Source of the DNA: an uncultured Chloroflexota bacterium
GTDB taxonomy: Bacteria > Chloroflexota > Limnocylindria > Limnocylindrales > CSP1-4
DNA length: 33,920 nt
Direction of reading: 5' to 3'
Assembly (NCBI GenBank): GCA_903930745.1
Contig: CAIYZX010000181.1
Coordinates: 1-33,920, forward strand
Shown: piece by piece, positions 25,408 to 31,700 of the stretch
Layout of the letters: every line of letters starts with the position of its first letter
How positions within the stretch are numbered: the first letter of the stretch is position 1
Notes under the pieces: model-generated
What the model was told of the DNA's origin: nothing
Seen by the model: the letters and a program-made list of their open reading frames with translations, nothing else
Databases searched by the model: none
Program-made: the position numbers and the translations under genes

Positions 25408-26282
25408 GCCGGTCGCCCCAGCAGTCCCTGCGGACGGATCGCAAGGACGCCGGCCATGATCACGAACGTGATGAAGATCGAGTAGGTCGGGGCGTAGAAG
25501 AGGCCGATCTGCTCGGACAGGCCGATGATCAGCGCCCCGATGACCGCGCCTCCGAGGCTGCCCATGCCACCGACGATGACCACCACCAGTGAGCTGAGCA
25601 GGTATCGGCCGTCCTCGCTCGGCGAGATCGACAGGGCCGTTGCCCCCACGACCCCTGACAGTCCGGCAAGTCCCGCTCCCAGCCCGAAGACGAAGAGGAA
25701 CACCCGGGAGACGTTCACTCCGAGGGCCGAGAGCATGTCCCGGTCATCGATCCCCGCCCGGATGTACCAGCCGATCCGGGTCCGGTTCAGGACCAGCCAC
25801 AGGGCGCCATAGACGGCTGCCGCCAGGGCGATGATGAACAGCCGGTAGGCGGAGTACGTGCCGTTGACGACAAACGGGATTGCGACCGAACCCGCGGCAA
25901 AGGGCGGTGGCTCGATCTGGTAGGTCAGACCTCCGTACTTGGCGAGCAGCAGGTCCGCGATGATGATCGAGAGCCCGATCGTGACGAGCGCCTGGCGCAG
26001 ATCCTGCCCTGCCATCCGCGAGAGCAGTCCAAGGTGGATGACGATGCCGACCACGGCCACCGCAGCGAAGCCGATCACGAGCGCTGCGAACCAGTTGCCG
26101 GTCGCCTCGTAGGCGCTGACTCCAACATAGGCACCGAGCATGTACAGCGAGCCGTGCGCCATGTTCGTGGTGCGCATCAGGCCGAAGATCAGCGTGAACC
26201 CGCTTGCGACGATGAAGTACAGGGCGGCAAGCGTGACACCGTTGACCAGGACCGTCAGGAAGTCGACGAGCGCCTTCGGCAA
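25404..26282 (-). CDS. livH: ABC transporter permease LivH
   Basis: 292 aa, about eight membrane segments, with the family signature FIVASGFTLIFGLMRTTNMAHGSLYMLGAY in part and GGMGSLGGAVIGALIIG near the C-terminus. It is the first gene of the 15-gene minus-strand operon. The start is TTG at 26282, preceded by GGGAG about seven bases away; no ATG or GTG sits at the homologous position, so a slow start may limit the level of the whole transporter. A leader of about 106 bases separates it from the predicted promoter. Confidence 0.92.
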   Translation of the reverse strand: MPKALVDFLTVLVNGVTLAALYFIVASGFTLIFGLMRTTNMAHGSLYMLGAYVGVSAYEATGNWFAALVIGFAAVAVVGIVIHLGLLSRMAGQDLRQALVTIGLSIIIADLLLAKYGGLTYQIEPPPFAAGSVAIPFVVNGTYSAYRLFIIALAAAVYGALWLVLNRTRIGWYIRAGIDDRDMLSALGVNVSRVFLFVFGLGAGLAGLSGVVGATALSISPSEDGRYLLSSLVVVIVGGMGSLGGAVIGALIIGLSEQIGLFYAPTYSIFITFVIMAGVLAIRPQGLLGRPA

Positions 26283-26377
26283 AGGAGCACTCCCAGGTTT
26301 GGGGATCGCGATCTGGCTTGGGTCTCGGATCGGCTGGACAGCGATCCGATGGAATGCAACTGGTTCCTATCTGACCT

Positions 26378-26389
26378 TCGATAATCGAT
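26378..26389 (+). promoter_or_regulatory. Operator copy B (TCGATAATCGAT)
   Basis: Same 12-mer as copy A. It lies six bases past the -10 of the minus-strand liv promoter, covering the expected transcription start near 26388, a typical repressor position. Confidence 0.75.
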
Positions 26390-26394
26390 TAGCG

Positions 26395-26424
26395 ATAGTA
26401 GGAACCCTTTGGCACGTCCGTCAA
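26395..26424 (-). promoter_or_regulatory. Sigma-70-type promoter of the liv/Mo-hydroxylase operon
   Basis: On the minus strand: -35 TTGACG (26424-26419), an 18-base spacer, and -10 TACTAT (26400-26395). It reads into livH at 26282. Operator B covers the start site. Confidence 0.7.
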
Positions 26425-26486
26425 GCCCGAATCTGCACTTCAGCGGTAGCAGATACCGTCATGCGCAATCGCCGTGCGGGCCGGTC

Positions 26487-26498
26487 ATCGATGATCGA
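26487..26498 (-). promoter_or_regulatory. Operator copy D (TCGATCATCGAT on minus strand)
   Basis: Fourth copy of TCGATNATCGAT, here with C in the centre and on the minus strand. It lies 46 bases upstream of the cupin ATG (26544) and about 110 bp from copy B. No convincing plus-strand promoter is visible beside it, so the start of the cupin unit is uncertain. Confidence 0.65.
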
Positions 26499-26543
26499 GT
26501 ATTGCGTCCTGCCACCCGGCACGGCCAAGCTCGAGGAGCGCTC

Positions 26544-26969
26544 ATGACTGGCGACCTGCGGTTCATCACCCCCGACGACATCGAGACCCAGGTCTTCGAC
26601 TGGGGGGCGATCAAGTGGATGAGCGAGATCCGGACAACCGGCTGCGACCGCTTCACCACGGGCGTCGTCATCCTCGAACCCGGCAAGGGCCACGCCCGAC
26701 ACAACCACCCCGGCTCCGACGAGGTCCTGTACTTCATCTCCGGCGAAGGCGACCAGATGGTCGAAGACGCAGATGGCAATCCCGTCGTCCGGCATCTCAA
26801 GGCCGGCGACATGGCCTTCATCCCGGACAGCACCTACCACTCCACGGTCAACACGACCTGGGAGCCGCTTCGCATCCTGGCGATCTACACGCCGGGCGGC
26901 CCGGAGGCCGTCCTGCGGGGCCTTCCCGACTGCCTGGTCGTCCCTCCCGGCAAGATCCACACCAAGTAG
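26544..26969 (+). CDS. Cupin-domain protein 1
   Basis: 141 aa, single cupin. Motif 1: HARHNHPGSDEVLYFISGEG, with His-x-His and a Glu as metal ligands. Motif 2: GDMAFIPDSTYHSTVN with the later His. Such proteins are sugar or organic-acid isomerases, dioxygenases or ligand binders; nothing here decides which. ATG 26544 has GAGGAG five bases upstream; the frame is open back to 26409 without a ribosome site. It is the first gene of a plus unit divergent from livH, with operators B and D between them, and is followed after 67 bp by the LLM gene. Confidence 0.85.
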   Translation: MTGDLRFITPDDIETQVFDWGAIKWMSEIRTTGCDRFTTGVVILEPGKGHARHNHPGSDEVLYFISGEGDQMVEDADGNPVVRHLKAGDMAFIPDSTYHSTVNTTWEPLRILAIYTPGGPEAVLRGLPDCLVVPPGKIHTK

Positions 26970-27036
26970 CCCCTCGTTCGAAGACGCCCTGGCCCAGGCT
27001 CACCGCCCGGGTCGGGGCACCTCCGGGAGCACTGCC

Positions 27037-27936
27037 ATGACCCACGACCTTCGCGCCGTGCTCGGTCCCACGGGGATCTGGGCGGCCCTCGACGGCATCC
27101 CCACGAACGAGGTCCTCCGCTTCGCGGTCGAGGTGGAGGCGATGGGCCATACCGCTCTCTGGATCAACGAGGGCAGCGGTCGGGAACCATTCGCCGTCCT
27201 GGGCGCCCTGGCTGTCTCCACCAGTCGGATCACCCTGGGCCTGGGCATCGCCACGATCCATGCTCGCGATGCCACCGCCGCGCATGGCGGAGCGAGGACC
27301 GTCAACGACCTGAGTGGTGGCCGGTTCGTGATGGGACTGGGCGTCTCGCACAGGTCGTCGGCCAGCGCCCGCGGGCACGACTACGCGGCACCCCTGCCCG
27401 CCATGCGCACCTACCTGGACGCGTACGAGGCGGCCCCGTGGACCGGTCCTGCGGCAGCTGACCCGCCACTTGTGATCGCCGCCCTGGGGCCCCGGATGCT
27501 CGCCCTCGCCGCGACACGCACATCCGGCGCCTTCCCCTACAACGTCACCGAGGCGATGGTCGCCGATGCTCGCCGGACATTGGACGAGGCGGCAGCCACC
27601 GCGGGCGCCACCGCACATCCCCTGCTCGTGGCCTCACTGCCTGCCGTGCTCGGCGACCCGGCGGAGGGCATCGCCGCGGGGCGCGTGCTGATCGGGCGGT
27701 ACATGGGCCAGCCCAACTACCGCAACAACCTGCTCCGGGCAGGGTTCCTGGAGGCCGACCTCGACGGGCCCTCGGACAGGCTGGTCAAGGCGCTCGTTGC
27801 ACTTGGCGATGCCGATGTGCTGCGCTCCCGTATCGCCGGCATGCATGCTGCGGGTGCCGACCACGTCGCGGTCATCCCTCTCGCGATGTCCGGGCGGCAG
27901 GCGGACCTGGCCACAGCCCGCGCGGTGGCTCCGTAG
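27037..27936 (+). CDS. LLM-class flavin-dependent oxidoreductase
   Basis: 299 aa luciferase-like TIM barrel using FMN or F420. Seen: ALWINEGSGREPFAVLGALAVSTSRITLGLGIATIHAR in part, RTVNDLSGGRFVMGLGVSH, and the C-terminal GADHVAVIPL. Members oxidise or reduce small organic substrates with O2 or F420; the cofactor cannot be told here. ATG 27037 has GGGAG seven bases upstream. The enclosing frame is open further upstream through the cupin gene as a shadow. The converging gene fragment at 27968 begins 31 bp after its stop. Confidence 0.87.
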   Translation: MTHDLRAVLGPTGIWAALDGIPTNEVLRFAVEVEAMGHTALWINEGSGREPFAVLGALAVSTSRITLGLGIATIHARDATAAHGGARTVNDLSGGRFVMGLGVSHRSSASARGHDYAAPLPAMRTYLDAYEAAPWTGPAAADPPLVIAALGPRMLALAATRTSGAFPYNVTEAMVADARRTLDEAAATAGATAHPLLVASLPAVLGDPAEGIAAGRVLIGRYMGQPNYRNNLLRAGFLEADLDGPSDRLVKALVALGDADVLRSRIAGMHAAGADHVAVIPLAMSGRQADLATARAVAP

Positions 27937-27967
27937 GGCCCCCGGCCAATGGCCTCCCGGGCCGCGC

Positions 27968-28242
27968 TCAGCCCACCCGGTTCGTCCGCAGCCCCTTGAA
28001 TGCCCGGACCACGCCGGACACCGCGCGCTCGACGGCGAGCCGCTCGATCGACGAGGCGCCGAGGTAGCCGACCACGTCGGTGGTCTCGAGCACGCGTGCC
28101 ACCGACTCCGCGTCCTCGAACGGGCCGCCGTGGGCAACAACCAGCACGTCCGGGCGCACAGCCGTCGCCGCCTGGAACATCGCCTGGTGGCTGCGCACGC
28201 GGCATCAAGGTCCATCGTCGCCTGGGCGGCCGCCCCCGGGAA
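27968..28242 (-). pseudogene. Remnant of a second TIM-barrel (PF09370-like) gene
   Basis: Residual homology to the C-terminal third of the TIM-barrel protein at 19245-20072. Minus strand, 28242-28201 reads FPGAAAQATMDLDA in one frame (compare GAIGATTALTIEA). From about 28198 the homology continues in another frame as RSHQAMFQAATAVRPDVLVVAHGGP and ends VVGYLGASSIERL, matching VAVKPDIIVLCHGGP and VAGFFGASSMERL. The second frame is closed upstream by a TGA, so at least one frameshift separates the two parts. About two thirds of the gene is missing. It is divergent from the intact copy, not a recent exact duplicate. Confidence 0.8.
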
Positions 28243-28423
28243 CGGCCCGCGCCGGCACGGCAGCATGCCGGACGCTGGGCTGGGGTCGGCGTCGCGATGA
28301 CAGTGCCGGGTGACCGGCGAACGAACGCCCATGCCACGACCCTGCCCCATCGCCCGCGTTGCCACTCCGACGACGACCGGGTGCCAGGCCCCGGCTCCGA
28401 CCGGCAGTCTGCCGCGCAACCCG

Positions 28424-28453
28424 TTGACCGCCACGCGGGTCTGTGCGTATGCT
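28424..28453 (+). promoter_or_regulatory. Sigma-70-type promoter of the cupin-transketolase operon
   Basis: -35 TTGACC at 28424-28429, an 18-base spacer, and -10 TATGCT at 28448-28453. Both hexamers are identical to those of the SDR promoter, and the final T is again the first base of the operator. Start expected near 28460; leader about 63 bases. Between the remnant (28242) and this promoter I see nothing else. Confidence 0.75.
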
Positions 28454-28464
28454 CGATTATCGAT
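28453..28464 (+). promoter_or_regulatory. Operator copy C (TCGATTATCGAT)
   Basis: Third copy of TCGATNATCGAT with T in the centre. With the preceding TATGC it gives a 17-base block shared with the SDR promoter apart from the central base. Overlaps the -10 edge and start site of the cupin-transketolase operon. Confidence 0.75.
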
Positions 28465-28522
28465 TGTCTAGCCGCTCCCCCGCTCTCGGGGTCCGGCATC
28501 CCGCGCCAGCAGAGGTGCATCG

Positions 28523-28891
28523 ATGATCAAGCGCGTCGCCCGAGAGGACGCGGTCAAGGTTCCGCTCCCCGGTCGCGTCTGGAACTCCTACATCGCTCCC
28601 GGCGACGGCACGTCGGATCTCGTCTCGCTTGGCGTGTCGGTCTACCCCCCGGGGTCCCGCCCAAAAGGCCACGTGCATCCCGCCGAGGAGGAGACCATCT
28701 ACTGCGCCCGGGGTCGTGGCCGCATCGTGACCTCCCAGGGGACGGCGGACATCGAGCCCGGGGTCGTGGTGCACGTGCCGCCCGGCGTCTTCCATGCGAC
28801 CGAATCGGACGGCCCGGAGGAGATGGAGCTGCTGTGCCTCTTCACGCCCCCGGTCGTGTCGGGCTCGTATGAGAGGAAGGAACCCACGTGA
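28523..28891 (+). CDS. Cupin-domain protein 2
   Basis: 122 aa. Motif 1: GHVHPAEEETIYCARGRG; motif 2: GVVVHVPPGVFHATESD. The metal site (His-x-His, Glu, later His) is complete. It is not closely similar to cupin 1 and differs in length, so the two are not a recent duplicate. ATG 28523 sits after an AGAGGTG. It overlaps the transketolase N-subunit by four bases (GTGA), which suggests that it works with that enzyme, possibly presenting or isomerising a sugar-like substrate (inference). Confidence 0.82.
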   Translation: MIKRVAREDAVKVPLPGRVWNSYIAPGDGTSDLVSLGVSVYPPGSRPKGHVHPAEEETIYCARGRGRIVTSQGTADIEPGVVVHVPPGVFHATESDGPEEMELLCLFTPPVVSGSYERKEPT

Positions 28892-29754
28892 GCCCCGAAC
28901 GATCCGAGATCGCGCGGCTCGAGGAGGCAGCCCGCCGGATCCGGATAGAGCTGGTGCGCGCCGTCAACCACGCGAGGGCAGGGCACCTCGGCGGCCCACT
29001 GTCGGCTGCCGACATGCTTGCCGCGCTCTACTTCCGGGTGCTTCGCATCCGGCCGGACGATCCCGCGTGGCCGGATCGGGACCGATTCATCCTCTCAAAG
29101 GGACATGCCTCGATCGCCCTGTACGCTGCCATGGCGCTGCGAGGCTACTTCCCGGTGGAGGAGCTGCTGACGTTCGATGCGGCACACTCACGCCTCCAGG
29201 GTCACCCGGACATGACTCGCCTGCCGGGCCTGGACATGTCCAGTGGCTCGCTGGGCATGGGCATCTCGGCTGCGATGGGGATCGCGCTGGGAGCCCGGCT
29301 GACCGCACGCGATGTCCGCTCGTTCGTGATGCTCGGCGACGGCGAGTGCCAGGAGGGCGAGGTCTGGGAGGCGGCGATGGCGGCCGCGCGCTACCACCTC
29401 GACAACCTGGTCGCCATCGTGGACCACAACAAGCTCCAGCAGTACGGCTGGCCCGGCGACGGACCCGACGGCCGGACGCCCCCGCAGGCCCCTGGCGAGA
29501 TGGCCGGCAAATGGGCCGCCTTCGGCTGGCGGGTGCTCGAGGTGGACGGCCACGACATGGCGGAGATCATGCGCACGCTCGATTTGGCCGTCCAGGGTGA
29601 CGGCAGGCCCACGGTCGTGATCTCGCACACGGTCAAGGGCAGGGGTGTCTCCTACATGGAGGGTCGCTACTTCTGGCACACCCGGGCGATCAGGCCAGAG
29701 GAGTTCGACCTCGCAATGGCCGATCTCGGCGCAGACGCGGGAGCCGGACGATGA
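28888..29754 (+). CDS. Transketolase-like enzyme, N-terminal (TPP-binding) subunit
   Basis: 288 aa. Transfers a two-carbon ketol unit with thiamine diphosphate. The TPP/Mg motif begins GDGECQEGEVWEA and ends LVAIVDHNKLQQYG, and SKGHASIALYAAMALRGYF and HPDMTRLPGLDMSSGSLGMG are classic transketolase marks. Split two-subunit transketolases of this size are common in bacteria and archaea and include catabolic sugar enzymes as well as pentose-phosphate forms. GTG at 28888 overlaps the cupin stop. The next gene overlaps its stop by four bases. Confidence 0.92.
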   Translation: MSPERSEIARLEEAARRIRIELVRAVNHARAGHLGGPLSAADMLAALYFRVLRIRPDDPAWPDRDRFILSKGHASIALYAAMALRGYFPVEELLTFDAAHSRLQGHPDMTRLPGLDMSSGSLGMGISAAMGIALGARLTARDVRSFVMLGDGECQEGEVWEAAMAAARYHLDNLVAIVDHNKLQQYGWPGDGPDGRTPPQAPGEMAGKWAAFGWRVLEVDGHDMAEIMRTLDLAVQGDGRPTVVISHTVKGRGVSYMEGRYFWHTRAIRPEEFDLAMADLGADAGAGR

Positions 29755-30695
29755 CCCTGCCGATGGGTCGTCCGATGCGGGAGATCTTCGGCGAGACCGT
29801 GGCCGAGCTGGCCGAGACCGATCCCCGGATTGTCATGCTCGACGGCGACGTCGGGTCCTCAACGCGAGCGGACATCTTCGAGAAGGCCCATCCGGACCGC
29901 TACCTGCAGATGGGGATCGCCGAGCAGAACATGTTCGGCGTCGCGGCGGGACTCGCGACGATGGGCCTGATCCCGTTCGTCAGCACCTTCGTGGCATTCG
30001 CGGTGATCCGGCCCCTTGACCAGGTCCGGGTGCTCGTCGCACAGACCGGCGCCAACGTGAAGATCACTGCCGGGTATGCCGGCCTCTTCACGGGCCAGAC
30101 CGGGATGAGCCACATCATCGTGGACGACCTCGCGATCATGCGGGCGATGCCGGGCATGGTCTCGGTTGCCCCGGCTGATGCCGTCGAGGCCGCGGAGGCG
30201 CTGCGCTGGGCCGCAGCCCACGATGGCCCGTGCTACGTCCGCCTCGTCCGCGATGCCACGGCGCGCCTCTTCGACCAGTCGCATGCCTTCACCTTCGGCA
30301 AGGCGGAGATCGTCCGCGAGGGTCGCGATGTCACGCTCATCTCCACGGGATCCCAGACGCCACGCACCTTCGAGGCCGCGGAGATCCTGGCCGGCGACGG
30401 GATCGACGCCCATGTGCTCCACGTGGCGACGGTCAAACCGCTCGACACCGACGGCATCGTCGCGGCGGCGGCGAGGACCGGTCGCGTGATCACGGTCGAG
30501 GAGCACACGGTGCTCGGCGGCCTGGGCGGTGCAGTCGCAGAGGTCCTGGGCGAGCGACACCCGGTACGGGTCGACCGCATCGGGATCCAGGACTGCTACG
30601 TGCAATCCGGACCCAACGAGGCCCTCCTCGACATCTACGGGCTGTCGCCGCGCCGGGTGGCGGAGCAGGTGCGACGGATCCTCGCCAACGGTTGA
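29751..30695 (+). CDS. Transketolase-like enzyme, C-terminal (pyrimidine-binding) subunit
   Basis: 314 aa. Completes the split transketolase: the pyrimidine-binding domain carries GIAEQNMFGVAAGLA with the Glu that activates TPP, followed by FVAFAVIRPLDQVRVLVA and a C-terminal transketolase domain (VTLISTGSQTPRTFEAAEIL; TVEEHTVLGGLGGAVAEVL). ATGA overlap with the N-subunit. No other pentose-phosphate gene is nearby, so a dedicated role in the island pathway is likelier than housekeeping. Confidence 0.92.
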   Translation: MTLPMGRPMREIFGETVAELAETDPRIVMLDGDVGSSTRADIFEKAHPDRYLQMGIAEQNMFGVAAGLATMGLIPFVSTFVAFAVIRPLDQVRVLVAQTGANVKITAGYAGLFTGQTGMSHIIVDDLAIMRAMPGMVSVAPADAVEAAEALRWAAAHDGPCYVRLVRDATARLFDQSHAFTFGKAEIVREGRDVTLISTGSQTPRTFEAAEILAGDGIDAHVLHVATVKPLDTDGIVAAAARTGRVITVEEHTVLGGLGGAVAEVLGERHPVRVDRIGIQDCYVQSGPNEALLDIYGLSPRRVAEQVRRILANG

Positions 30696-30761
30696 TCCGG
30701 GCCCGTCCGGGCCATGGTCAACCGGGCGGGCCAATGCCACAGGCTGACGGCGCCGAGCGGA

Positions 30762-31433
30762 TCAGCCCATCCGCCCGGCGTCTCTCCAGCCCTCGGCCAG
30801 GTGTGCGGACGCCTCGTCGAAGTGATGCCGGAGCGCGGCCTCCACGGCGCCACTGTCGCGGAGGCGAAGGGCCGCGACGATCTGCGGGTGCAGATCGGCG
30901 GTCCATTGCGCGTCGGCACCGGGCGAGACGAGCGTGATGTACGTCCGCGAGAACGGCTCCAGGGAGCGCCACACACGCTCGAGCGTTCGATTGCCGGCGA
31001 GCGCGACCAGCCGCGCGTGAAACGCGGCATCCCTGACGGCCACCTCGTCCCGGTCCCCGGCCCTTGCCGCAGCCTGCATCGCGGCATGCGCCGCCTCGAG
31101 CTCGGCAAGGTCCTCGTCCGTCATGCCCGGCACGCCAAGCTGCGCAGCCAACGTCTCGAGATGGGCACGGACGGCATAGGCCTCGAGCAGCTCCGCGATG
31201 GACGGGCGACGGACACGGGCACCCCGGAACGGGTGGATCTCCACGACCCCGAGCGCCTCGAGGCCGCGTAGAGCCTCGCGCACCGGCGCCTGACTGGTGC
31301 CGAGGTCACGGGCGACGCGCGTCTCCACGATCCGGGAGTCCGGGGGGTAGCGGCCACTCAGGATGTCCTGCAGCAGCCGGTGCTTCACCTGGTCTGCGAG
31401 CACGCTTCGTGCGATGGAGTTGTCGTCACTCAT
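30762..31433 (-). CDS. GntR-family (FCD domain) transcriptional regulator 2
   Basis: 223 aa; paralogue of the regulator at 16671-17426. Its HTH recognition segment VARDLGTSQAPVREALRGLE differs at only a few positions, and the numbering is identical (HTH ~10-75). The FCD ligand pattern is DAAFH, LHPQI and LRHHF. ATG 31433 is chosen because the homology starts there (MSDDNSIARSVLADQV); an ATG at 31478 opens the frame without similarity. Two CATCGATG motifs lie upstream but neither matches the full operator. It is convergent with the transketolase genes, 66 bp apart, at the right edge of the island. Confidence 0.9.
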   Translation of the reverse strand: MSDDNSIARSVLADQVKHRLLQDILSGRYPPDSRIVETRVARDLGTSQAPVREALRGLEALGVVEIHPFRGARVRRPSIAELLEAYAVRAHLETLAAQLGVPGMTDEDLAELEAAHAAMQAAARAGDRDEVAVRDAAFHARLVALAGNRTLERVWRSLEPFSRTYITLVSPGADAQWTADLHPQIVAALRLRDSGAVEAALRHHFDEASAHLAEGWRDAGRMG

Positions 31434-31700
31434 AGAGGATCCAGCAGTGTTGAGCTTGGGCAGTTCACAGTGTGACATCGATGACCCATTACGCCCCCCC
31501 GAAATCCTCTCTGCGCGACGCGCCCGACCCTGGACATGCGATCACCCACACCGGGTTGCGTGCGGGTGAGAGCCTGCGCTCCGGCAGTTGGGGCTCATCG
31601 ATGAGGGCCACCGCCGGACCACGCCCGCCAGCACGGCCCCGCGAAGGCCCGGCAACAGCGTCGAGCGGAGCTCGAGGACCGCACCTGGCGCCCGGTCGCA
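31434..31700. other. Intergenic stretch between GntR 2 and rel
   Basis: About 267 bp with no gene I can support. It must hold the promoter of GntR 2, which I cannot place. Two CATCGATG elements are visible, one inside the perfect 12-bp palindrome CTCATCGATGAG at 31594-31605. Neither is a full TCGATNATCGAT site; they may be half-sites for self-regulation. Confidence 0.4.

Noticed and set aside
28520..28530. TCGATGATCAA over the cupin 2 start codon
   Set aside because: One mismatch to the operator core and placed on the ATG; may be chance from the start region, so not counted as a fifth operator.
30700..30713. GGCCCG-TC-CGGGCC hairpin between the converging transketolase and GntR 2 genes
   Set aside because: Two-base loop and no T run; not a credible intrinsic terminator.
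31594..31605. Perfect palindrome CTCATCGATGAG upstream of GntR 2
   Set aside because: Lacks the spaced TCGATNATCGA arrangement and no promoter can be placed beside it.
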